Below are positions 13,166 through 20,737 of a DNA stretch of 22,395 nt, piece after piece. The number at the start of each line of letters is the position of its first letter. The first letter of the stretch is position 1. Under the pieces are notes generated by a model. That model made no database searches. It was not told the DNA's origin and saw only the letters and a program-made list of their open reading frames with translations. The translations under genes were made by a program, and so were the position numbers. The stretch comes from Candidatus Woesearchaeota archaeon UBA153. GTDB lineage: Archaea; Nanobdellota; Nanobdellia; Woesearchaeales; UBA525. The stretch covers positions 1 to 22,395 of the forward strand of contig DASH01000005.1 of assembly GCA_002503705.1 (NCBI GenBank), given 5' to 3'.

Positions 13166-16100
13166 ATGGCGAGAATGAAGAGCGAGACGATGAAGAGGAC
13201 GACGGCGAAGAACGTTCCCGTCGATGAGGAACCGTTTGTGCCGCGCTACGTCTACAAGACGTCCGCCCTCTTCATGATTTATCTCATCGTCAGCCTCTCG
13301 TTCGTCATCGCGATCTCCCAACGCGCGGAAGCGACGTTCAACGTCCAAGTGACGGGCGAGGATAAGCTGCCGAGCTATCGGCGTATGAACGACACGACGC
13401 TCATCACCGTCCTCGCGGACTCGAGCACGGTCAAGCTCCTCAGCGGCGGCGGCGCGCTCAACCTGTCGTGCGTGAACGCGACGGGCGGCGGGTACAAGTG
13501 CACGTACTCGTTCCCGAGCGCGTACCAAGCGCCGGGTGCGTACACGCTCAGCCTGCAACAAGCGAGCGGTTCGCCCGCGACGACGACCGCGACGTACGTC
13601 GTCGACGGCAGCCCTCCTCTCTTCACGCGCGCGGACGTCACGCAGCTCGGCGGGAGCGTCTCCGCCTCGTATGACGTCCTCGACAAGGCGAGCGCCGCGA
13701 GCAGTTCGTGTAGCGGCGTCCAGAGCGTCTCGCTCGTCGTGAACGACAACACGGTCGCGACGGACGCTCCGGCGAGCGGCTCGTGCGTCGCGAGCGGCCT
13801 TCTCACTGGTGAAGCTCCCGGTTTGAACGGCGAGACTCGCATCTACCTGCTCGCGACCGACCGGCTCGGCAACACGGGCACCTCGCAAGTCATCACGCGC
13901 GTGATGGACACGGTGCCGCCCGCCATCCCCTCGTCGTTCCGCCTCTTGCGGAACAATGCTGACGTGACGCAGTTGAGCAGCGAGGCCGCGACGGACATCA
14001 GAGTGACGCTCGAAGTGGTGGTGACGGAAGACCGGCTCGCGAGCGTCGCCATCGACGCGTCCTCGCTCACGAAAGACCCGTCGCTCGCGCAAGCGTACAA
14101 GGAGTTGCGCCCTTCCTGCGCGAACGAGGACGGCGTGAACACGTGTACGGTGCCGAACGTCAAGCTCAACCCGTCCTCGGAGAACGTCGTCATCACGATG
14201 ACGGCGCGCGACACGAGCGGGAACGTCGCGACGGGAACCGCCTCGAAAAACTTGAAGCTGCAGAACACGAAACCGTACGTCACCTACCTCGGCACCGCTG
14301 CGCCGCGCTGCGAGGAGACGTGCTATGTGAAGACCGGGCAGGCGGAACTGGTCGCGCTCATCACGGCTCCGGGCGGGATGCGCGGGAACGGCTTGTTCGT
14401 CGACATCGGCGGCACGACGGTGGTGGCGCGCAACTGTACCTCTCTCGGCGGTGACGGTTGGCAGTGCTTGCTCACCGCGTACGTGAAAGGCACGAGCGGC
14501 ACGAAGAAGACCCTGCGCGTGCTGCCGCAATCCATGGACGACCTGGGAAACAGCGTCGAAAGCTTCAGTCGGGAGATCATCATCGACGCGGACACGCCCT
14601 CGATTGTCGGCGCGCCGAAGCTGGACACGTCGTGCCCGACGGCCGGACAACAGTTGACCGTCCTCGTCCAAGCGAAAGACAAGACCGCGTCGAAGCTCAA
14701 GATCTTCGCGAACACGTCCGACGTGACCGATCGCGACACGGTAGAGTCCTGGTGCGACCCTGTGCCGAACAAGGAGCAAGAGTTCTCGTGCGTCTTGGTA
14801 CTCGACAGCTTCGTCAGCATCCACACGACAGGCACCGTGCCCATCATCCTCTCCGACCAAGCGGGGAACAGCGTCAAGATGACGCTCGAACTCGAGGTGT
14901 GCGAGGCGGAAGCGGACGCGACGCCGAACTACATCATGAAGATTGAACCGTCAAGCTCGCTTCCGACCGTCGACAAGCGCGTCGCGTCGCTCATCCCGTA
15001 CCGAGTCCTCATCCCGCTGAAAGTGACGCTGAAAGGGAGTGCGAAGCCAGTCCAAGTCCGCCGCGTCACGTGCGACGGCATCTTCACGCCCGGCCCCTCG
15101 TACGTGATGAACGAGTTGTCGAAAGCCCCAGTCCTCGTCACGCACTACTACTCCCAAAGCGTCTGGCCGAACGGCACCGTCCCGTTGAACTGCACGCTTG
15201 AGTTCACCATCCGGCGCGGCAACCTCGTCTACGTGAAACCGGAAGTGGAGAAAGTCAACCTCGCGTTGCCCCTCGTCCGGCAAGAGCTCGGCAACCCTGG
15301 CGAAGCCATCCGCGAGAAACAGCTCGGCCTGGCGAAGGAAGTCCAAGAGATGCAGAAGAAGATCGACAAGAAAGCGAAGCTTGACGACATGCTCGGCAAG
15401 AACTGCCAAATGGTCGAGAACATCGCGAAGATGAACAACGCGCTCGTCGCGATTAAAGGAGTGCTCTACGCGGTCTCGCTCGTCCTCGTCGGGTTCTTCG
15501 GCTCGGGCGCCGCTTTATGGGCGAAATCGAACTTACTCCTCTCCGAGATTCATAGCTTCGTCAACACATATCTTTGGCCACCGGGCTGGCTTCCGTCCGC
15601 GGGCGCTCCCGGTCAGGCGATTGGCTATTTCATCAAGTACGTCTGCGCAATCTATACTTGCAAGCTGTATGATATCGACGCGTGGACGTCATTCGGCATC
15701 GAGGCGGCGTCGCGTTCCGACGCGTACGGCGCATGGATGTCGAAAGGTGACAATCCTCAGACGCTTCCTGACGGTTATTCGTGGGGGCCTGGTGGCGTCG
15801 CTGTTGACGCGCAGGGGAATAAGCTGGAGAATGTTGCTCAGTACACTATCGTTGATGATGAAATGTCTGTTCATATAACTGATCCTGTCGAGCCCGGAAC
15901 TTTACGTCTCGGTTTTGGAACAGGTTATCTTGCCGCTCCTGAGAATTATTTTATCGAGACGAAGAGCGGAAATATCGTTGACAAGCAATATTATAACGCT
16001 CCCGAGAGGCCTAAAGGGAGTTATGTCAATTTGCGGGAGTACCAAGAAGGTTACTTCGACGGGATGGATAGTGCCGCGAAAAACTATTTTGAACGAAATT

Positions 16101-16681
16101 GGATTGTCGATCCGTATAAGAACCAGAAGTACGACGCGCTCTGCCTGCCGGCGCAGCTGTACAACCTGCGTAAGGAGAAGCAATTGAAGTGCATCCAGAT
16201 GAAATGCATCGACGAGATGGCGGTGAAAGGACTGCCCATCACGCAGTGCGAGCAACGCTACAGCACCCAACACTGCTTGTACGTCGAAGGAGCGCAGACG
16301 AGGATGCACGGCGAATTCGCGAAGAAGTTACTCGAAGCCGCAGGACAGGTGGTTCTTCGAGTCGGTATTTCTCTCGGGATGAGCTTGCTGTTCAGGAGGT
16401 CCTGCCCCGCGCTCTACAGCATCACCGCAATCGGTGCGGACTCCGCGACGATAATCCCTGACGGTTGCACTCTCACAAGTGAGGCGGGAGTCATCCGCTG
16501 GTCGAATCTCGACTGCGGCGCGAAATCGGTCGGCTGCGGCTTCTTCGGTCTCGCCTTGAGCTTGCCGGAACTCATGAACATGGTTGAAAATCCTTGGGCT
16601 GACTGGTCCGTGGTCCCTGCGGGTGACGACTACTGCTCCGGCTTGACGCAGTGGAACGTGACGGAGGATGGAAGCGCTTGA
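13166..16681 (+). CDS. Giant Ig-like/Cys-rich surface protein 2 with N-terminal anchor
   Basis: The 1171-aa product has a basic/acidic cytosolic N-terminus, an uncleaved-looking membrane helix (about 33-51) and serial Ig-like domains with cysteines (about 57-580). A segment with RQELGNPGEAIREKQ and a coiled-coil (705-745) leads to KNCQMVENIAKM and a hydrophobic stretch (about 757-787). After a low-G+C island comes the Cys-rich block LKCIQMKCIDEMAVKGLP (from C1009) with TQCEQRYSTQHC. A hydrophobic segment and a final Cys-containing tail follow. Layout and motifs make it a paralogue of the 6810-10844 protein, although the N-terminal signal differs. It starts 18 bp after the previous gene. SD-like GAGGAG (13159-13164) is too close to ATG 13166 and better placed for Met4 (13175), so the exact start is uncertain. 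Function unknown; surface structure inferred. Confidence 0.85.
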   Translation: MARMKSETMKRTTAKNVPVDEEPFVPRYVYKTSALFMIYLIVSLSFVIAISQRAEATFNVQVTGEDKLPSYRRMNDTTLITVLADSSTVKLLSGGGALNLSCVNATGGGYKCTYSFPSAYQAPGAYTLSLQQASGSPATTTATYVVDGSPPLFTRADVTQLGGSVSASYDVLDKASAASSSCSGVQSVSLVVNDNTVATDAPASGSCVASGLLTGEAPGLNGETRIYLLATDRLGNTGTSQVITRVMDTVPPAIPSSFRLLRNNADVTQLSSEAATDIRVTLEVVVTEDRLASVAIDASSLTKDPSLAQAYKELRPSCANEDGVNTCTVPNVKLNPSSENVVITMTARDTSGNVATGTASKNLKLQNTKPYVTYLGTAAPRCEETCYVKTGQAELVALITAPGGMRGNGLFVDIGGTTVVARNCTSLGGDGWQCLLTAYVKGTSGTKKTLRVLPQSMDDLGNSVESFSREIIIDADTPSIVGAPKLDTSCPTAGQQLTVLVQAKDKTASKLKIFANTSDVTDRDTVESWCDPVPNKEQEFSCVLVLDSFVSIHTTGTVPIILSDQAGNSVKMTLELEVCEAEADATPNYIMKIEPSSSLPTVDKRVASLIPYRVLIPLKVTLKGSAKPVQVRRVTCDGIFTPGPSYVMNELSKAPVLVTHYYSQSVWPNGTVPLNCTLEFTIRRGNLVYVKPEVEKVNLALPLVRQELGNPGEAIREKQLGLAKEVQEMQKKIDKKAKLDDMLGKNCQMVENIAKMNNALVAIKGVLYAVSLVLVGFFGSGAALWAKSNLLLSEIHSFVNTYLWPPGWLPSAGAPGQAIGYFIKYVCAIYTCKLYDIDAWTSFGIEAASRSDAYGAWMSKGDNPQTLPDGYSWGPGGVAVDAQGNKLENVAQYTIVDDEMSVHITDPVEPGTLRLGFGTGYLAAPENYFIETKSGNIVDKQYYNAPERPKGSYVNLREYQEGYFDGMDSAAKNYFERNWIVDPYKNQKYDALCLPAQLYNLRKEKQLKCIQMKCIDEMAVKGLPITQCEQRYSTQHCLYVEGAQTRMHGEFAKKLLEAAGQVVLRVGISLGMSLLFRRSCPALYSITAIGADSATIIPDGCTLTSEAGVIRWSNLDCGAKSVGCGFFGLALSLPELMNMVENPWADWSVVPAGDDYCSGLTQWNVTEDGSA

Positions 16682-17331
16682 ACACGAAAGTTTGTAGTGT
16701 GAAATGGATGCTCCTCGCCACCCTCTTCCTCCTCGTGCTGCTCCTCGCCGGCTCGAGCCTCGCGCCCGACTCTATTGTCCCGCCGGGTGACAGCCCGCTC
16801 ACGGACGTCGTCTTCATCTGGCCGAGCAACATGACGACGAGCCTGCCGTGGTATCCTGTCCAGCCGTGGGAGGTCGAAGTCTGTTCCCGCGGTTTGTCGA
16901 CGATGTACGCGTCGGACGAGGAGACGAATGACATCTTCGACTTTAACTTGCAGGAGCCGATCTACATGGATACGGTCGCGCTCATCGCGCTCAAGCAGCC
17001 GGGAGCGCAAGGCACGACGTTGTATGAAATCGGCTGGTACCTGCAGCCGTACGATGGCACGTATGACGCGACGCTCACGCTGTACGAGACGTCCGGGAAG
17101 AACCACACGCTCAAGGCCGGCCAAGGCACGACGGGCGCGGCGTTCGAAGGGTACGAGGCGTTCCCGATCCCGTGCGACCCGAAAGTGTACAGGTGTCCGA
17201 ACGTGAAAGGGACGATCGACAGCGTCAAGCTCGAGTGGCGGGAAGTGATCAACCAGACGAAAGGCCCTGTCCAGTACGTTCGGAGCCGTTTCGTCCTGGT
17301 CAATGAGAGCGAGAACGAGACAGGTGTCTGA
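16678..17331 (+). CDS. Secreted beta-rich protein, unknown, with probable TTG start
   Basis: I chose TTG 16678, which overlaps the preceding TGA as TTGA and has GGAGG (16663-16667) ten bases upstream. This gives 217 aa. A GTG at 16651 is in frame but has no SD, and ATG 16708 would cut into the signal peptide. Residues about 9-29 form a signal peptide (WMLLATLFLLVLLLAGSSLA). The rest is beta-rich, with four cysteines and several N-glycosylation-type NxT/S sites (NMT, NHT, NQT, NES, NET). The aromatic repeats (GWYLQPYDGTYDATLTLYET) recall carbohydrate-binding sandwich folds, but I do not recognise a family. Its place between giant protein 2 and a polytopic membrane protein suggests a small accessory part of the same surface structure. 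Confidence 0.75.
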   Translation: MNTKVCSVKWMLLATLFLLVLLLAGSSLAPDSIVPPGDSPLTDVVFIWPSNMTTSLPWYPVQPWEVEVCSRGLSTMYASDEETNDIFDFNLQEPIYMDTVALIALKQPGAQGTTLYEIGWYLQPYDGTYDATLTLYETSGKNHTLKAGQGTTGAAFEGYEAFPIPCDPKVYRCPNVKGTIDSVKLEWREVINQTKGPVQYVRSRFVLVNESENETGV

Positions 17332-17332
17332 T

Positions 17333-18163
17333 TTGGAACGACGAAAACAGACGATGAAAGCATCACTGACGAAGACCCCTGCGAAGACGCCGTTCTTCAC
17401 GACGCACTTCACCCTCTACCTCGGCTCGTGGCGCCGCACCTTGAAACCGCGGACGGCGTGGCTGGCGGGCCTCGACCTCCTCCTTTTCCTCGTCCTCGTC
17501 CTCTTCCTCAGCTTCAACATGGCTGCCACGAACGCGCTCTCCGCGCCGGTCCAGCCCGCCTTGCAGGCGATCGCCCAGCTCGAGACGAGCGGCGCGACGA
17601 CAGAAGAGAAGATTGCCCTCGCGGAGGCGTACACGCCCGTCGTCAACCAGGCAATCCTGCAGATCATCCTCGTCGCGACGGTGTTCTTCCTCCTCTTCCT
17701 CGTCATCTACGCGCTCGTGAAGACGCGCATCTGGGCAGCCATACGAGACGAGCCGTTCACCTGGCCTCGCTGCGGGTGGAACCTCCTCACTACCACCGTG
17801 TGGCTGCTCATCGTCATCCTCGCGCCGTACGGCCTCCTCTTCCTGAATGAGCTCGCGGCCACGCTCCTCTTCCTCCTCCTTGCGGCGCTCACACTCTGCT
17901 ATCTCCCGCTCTTCTACGCGGCCGGCTCGTGGCGCTCCTTCCTCCGGCTCTTCCGTTGGCGACCGCTGCGCAACTACTTGTTCGTCCTCCTCCTCAGCAT
18001 CGTCACGTGGGTCGTCATCGGCAACCTGCTCGGTCTCTTCTCGATGGTGAGCGTCCTCCTCGCCACAGTCCTCCTCCTCTTGTGGGTGTTGCTCTTCTGT
18101 TCGTGGGGCCGCCACTACCTTGATGGTTTCGTGAAAACGTACGGCGAGGTGCGGCATGCGTAA
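17333..18163 (+). CDS. Polytopic membrane protein (about six helices), unknown
   Basis: The product has 276 aa from TTG 17333, which follows an AGGTG (17322-17326) at six bases. GTG 17324 lacks an SD, and ATG 17354 is the conservative alternative (269 aa) but also lacks one. Membrane helices are visible at about 46-68 and 105-128, then three to four more in the C-terminal half (LLTTTVWLLIVILAPYGLLF, LAATLLFLLLAALTLCYLPL, YLFVLLLSIVTWVVIGNLLG and the following Leu-rich segment). An external loop rich in Ala/Glu/Thr separates helices 1 and 2. It overlaps the next gene by eight bases. I see no transporter or secretion motif. In context it may be the membrane platform or export partner for the operon's surface proteins, but this is inference. 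Confidence 0.8.
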   Translation: MERRKQTMKASLTKTPAKTPFFTTHFTLYLGSWRRTLKPRTAWLAGLDLLLFLVLVLFLSFNMAATNALSAPVQPALQAIAQLETSGATTEEKIALAEAYTPVVNQAILQIILVATVFFLLFLVIYALVKTRIWAAIRDEPFTWPRCGWNLLTTTVWLLIVILAPYGLLFLNELAATLLFLLLAALTLCYLPLFYAAGSWRSFLRLFRWRPLRNYLFVLLLSIVTWVVIGNLLGLFSMVSVLLATVLLLLWVLLFCSWGRHYLDGFVKTYGEVRHA

Positions 18164-20408
18164 GCAGACGCGCCGCGGTCAGATCGCCTTGTTCGTCGTC
18201 ATCGGACTCGTCATTCTCATTGCGGTCCTCCTCGGCAGCTACCTGCTCCGCGAGCGATTGTTCGGTCAAGCCGAGATGGAAGTGCTCCCTGCGGACTTCG
18301 AGCCGGTCCAACAACACCTCCAAGCGTGCCTGCGTGACACGACGGTCGAAGCGTTGAAGACGATGGCGATGCACGGCGGCTACCTTGACGTGCGTGACGA
18401 GCGGTGGACGGACGGTCCTCTCGTCATCAACCCTCTCGACCCGACGCAGAGCGACGCGGTCCTCCTCAACGAGGGGGACAATGAGAGCGGCGTGCCGTAC
18501 TACTACTATCTCAAAGGCTCGAACGAGTGCCAGCGATGCCTCCTCGGCTCGTTGACGCCGAGCGTCGAGCGGATGGAGGCGCAAGCGCGAGCGTACGTCC
18601 TCCAACACCTCCACGAGTGTGTCAACTACGGCGCGTTCCCCGACCTGCACGTCACCGCCGACTCGAAACAAGAGCTGACGATCACCCTGCTGAACGAGAG
18701 CGTCCTCATCCGGTACGAGCGAATCCTTGACTTGGCGAAAGGCGAGACGACGGTGCGCGCCCGCGTCTTCACGCAAGAAGTCCCGTTCCCGTACCGTCGA
18801 GCGTACGAGGCGGCGAAGCTCATCACGCAACGAGAGATCACCACGCAATACCTAGAGAACTATCTCTTATACCTCCTCACCGCGTACGGCGGCATCAACA
18901 ACGACTTGCCGCCCATCGCGGGCGTCGATGAGAGCTTCACGCCAAAGTTCTGGATTCTCTTGAACGTCCAGCAGACGTACCAGCACGTCCTCGCGAGCAC
19001 GACGCCGCTCTTGCAGGTCCAACGGACGAGCGGCGCCCTCCCGCTCCCCGCAACTGACGACCCGTACGTGCAAGGGCTCTTCACGACGGTCTCGCTCGAC
19101 CTCTTCCCGGACGCGCCGTTCGACCCGGCACGGTACCGCGTCTCGATTTTCAACCCGCGACAACCCATCTACCTCGACATTCAACCACGGAAAGGACAGC
19201 TCGTCAAGCCGCGCAGCGAGAAGACGAGCGGCATCCTCTTCATCCCGCCGCGACAGGTGAACTATTACGACTTCGGGTACGACGTGAGCGTCCCGTTCCT
19301 CATCGAGATCCGCGAAGAGAACGCGATGCCGGGCGAGGACTTGAGCTTCGTCTTCGCCCTCGAGGCGAACGTGCGGAAGAACAAGAACATGGTCGAGTGG
19401 CTCCTCGGCCGAGGACCGATACCGTGGAGCAACGACTTCGTCACGTACGATGTGAACAATCCGGAGGAGGCGTTGCAGAATGGCTCGACGAATGTGAGCG
19501 CGCAACGATACTTCCACAACTCCTCCCTCAAAAGCCTCTTGTGCAACCCCGCCGCGTGGACGACGCCCTTGTCCGTGAAGACGTTCGACGCTCGGACCGG
19601 CGACGCGCTCGACGGCGTCTCGTTCACGTTCACGTGCGGGTATTACGGCTCGTGCGACGTCGGCCCGTCCCTCCTGGACGAGCACGGACGGTACGCGCTC
19701 TTCGACGCGAAGGTTCCGTCGTGCACTGGCGGCCTCCTCAAGGCGGAGAAGGAGGGCTACGTCTCCACGCAGGTGAAAGTGTCGACGCGCGGTGCCATAC
19801 CCGTCAAGCTTCCCGACCTCTCGCTCGAGCCATACGTGCCCGTCAAAGTGCGGTTGGAGAAGCTCCACGTCAAGGAAGTGGTCGTGCAACACGGCGGGTA
19901 CTCGATGGTGACGGAACAGCTCGCAGACCCACGGCCTTTGAACGCGACCGATTCAGCGTTCGTCTCGTTCACCCGCAAGCCGTTCAACGAGTATGATGAG
20001 CCGGTCTCCGGCACCGTCGTCTTCATGAACGACACCATCATGGACGAGATCACCCTCATCCCCGGCCTGTACGAGGTGAAAGCGTTCTACCTCGACGAGA
20101 ACGGGTTCACCATCCCCGCGAAGTGCATGCGCGTCTGCTCGGACCGCAGCTGGAAGGGGTGCGACGAGTACACCTACCTCCCCGAGAACGCGACAGAGGT
20201 CAAGCCGGCTCCGCTCGGCGGCCTTGAGCTCGGCGAGCAGACCCGCTACTTCCAGATCGAGCGGAACCAGCTCTACGGCGCGAGCACGCTCGTCGTCCCC
20301 GTCTTCATCGCGCCGACGCCGACGTGCATCGACGACCTAGAGAACATGGGTGAGACGAAACGCTACACGCGCACGTGGATCCAGCAAGCCATGCCGCGGT
20401 TCGAGTAG
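18156..20408 (+). CDS. Large pilin-like protein 2 with class III signal peptide
   Basis: The 750-aa product starts at ATG 18156, overlaps the preceding stop by eight bases and has SD GAGGTG four bases upstream. MRKQTRRGQIALFVVIGLVI is a class III signal peptide with expected cleavage between G8 and Q9. It parallels the 10841-13147 protein throughout. Shared parts are QACLRDTTVEALKTM...GGYLD, VPYYYYLKG, LQHLHECVNYGAF and YLLTAYGGINNDLPP. A carboxypeptidase-regulatory-like domain (KTFDARTGDALDGVSFTFTC) and a C-terminal beta region with ATDSAFVSFTR versus TSDLAIVTFTR are also shared. The two genes are diverged duplicates. As the last gene of the operon it is followed by the convergent repeat region. 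The pilin-type export route is known for this signal class; its role as a structural component is inferred. Confidence 0.87.
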   Translation: MRKQTRRGQIALFVVIGLVILIAVLLGSYLLRERLFGQAEMEVLPADFEPVQQHLQACLRDTTVEALKTMAMHGGYLDVRDERWTDGPLVINPLDPTQSDAVLLNEGDNESGVPYYYYLKGSNECQRCLLGSLTPSVERMEAQARAYVLQHLHECVNYGAFPDLHVTADSKQELTITLLNESVLIRYERILDLAKGETTVRARVFTQEVPFPYRRAYEAAKLITQREITTQYLENYLLYLLTAYGGINNDLPPIAGVDESFTPKFWILLNVQQTYQHVLASTTPLLQVQRTSGALPLPATDDPYVQGLFTTVSLDLFPDAPFDPARYRVSIFNPRQPIYLDIQPRKGQLVKPRSEKTSGILFIPPRQVNYYDFGYDVSVPFLIEIREENAMPGEDLSFVFALEANVRKNKNMVEWLLGRGPIPWSNDFVTYDVNNPEEALQNGSTNVSAQRYFHNSSLKSLLCNPAAWTTPLSVKTFDARTGDALDGVSFTFTCGYYGSCDVGPSLLDEHGRYALFDAKVPSCTGGLLKAEKEGYVSTQVKVSTRGAIPVKLPDLSLEPYVPVKVRLEKLHVKEVVVQHGGYSMVTEQLADPRPLNATDSAFVSFTRKPFNEYDEPVSGTVVFMNDTIMDEITLIPGLYEVKAFYLDENGFTIPAKCMRVCSDRSWKGCDEYTYLPENATEVKPAPLGGLELGEQTRYFQIERNQLYGASTLVVPVFIAPTPTCIDDLENMGETKRYTRTWIQQAMPRFE

Positions 20409-20441
20409 AGAATGTTTTCTTATCACGGCCCGCGCGATTGT

Positions 20442-20580
20442 CCGCCGCGACAACGCGTCGCTTCGCGCACGATGTCCGCCGGGCGTGAGCCCGGTCAACG
20501 CTGGCGCGGTAAGAACTCATAGTCGTCGTTCAGAGTCGTACGCAACGACCTTCGCGTATCGGTACGAGAAATTCACGACG
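20442..20580 (-). repeat. Structured intergenic element, copy B (homologue at 6590-6714)
   Basis: The minus strand aligns with copy A. The 58-bp core is 20467-20524, and 20562-20580 matches the CGTCGTGARTTTCTYGTAC end. The core hairpin on the plus strand reads CCGGGC-GTGA-GCCCGG (20479-20494), whose loop would be a GNRA tetraloop if the plus strand is transcribed. In copy A the stem is CCGAGC/GCTCGG, a compensatory change. The flank nearest the operon holds GCGAC-AACGC-GTCGC (20447-20461). This copy lies in the 3' region shared by the operon and the convergent minus-strand gene, so either transcript could contain it. Confidence 0.6.
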
Positions 20581-20688
20581 GACGTTGACGAGAAAATCCT
20601 GACGGTCGAGGACGACGCTGACGAGAAATTCACGACGTACGTTGACGAGAAAATCCCGACGGGCGAGAACGACGTGGACGAGAAATTC
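20564..20688. repeat. Alternating 24/33-bp repeat array (five ACGAGAAAWTC motifs)
   Basis: ACGAGAAATTC or ACGAGAAAATC starts at 20564, 20588, 20621, 20645 and 20678. The spacings are 24, 33, 24 and 33 bp, i.e. two 57-bp composite units plus a partial third. Spacings are multiples of three, and the plus strand reads DEKF/DEKI repeats of 8 and 11 residues in an open frame that ends at 20766 inside the convergent gene. There is no supported start codon with SD, so I list it as a repeat, not a gene. The array adjoins structured element B. Confidence 0.7.
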
Positions 20689-20737
20689 AGGACGCACGAA
20701 AACGATGTTGTACGAGAACATCGCGAATTATTCTCCT

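Noticed and set aside
12356..14860. 834-aa minus-strand open frame opposite pilin-like protein 1 and giant protein 2
   Set aside because: It is Arg/Asp/Val-rich shadow translation of a G+C-rich coding strand, spans two well-supported plus-strand genes and has no domain or promoter of its own.
20564..20688. CRISPR array
   Set aside because: Repeats are short and degenerate, the spacing alternates 24/33 bp, the intervening sequence is itself repeated, and there are no cas genes.
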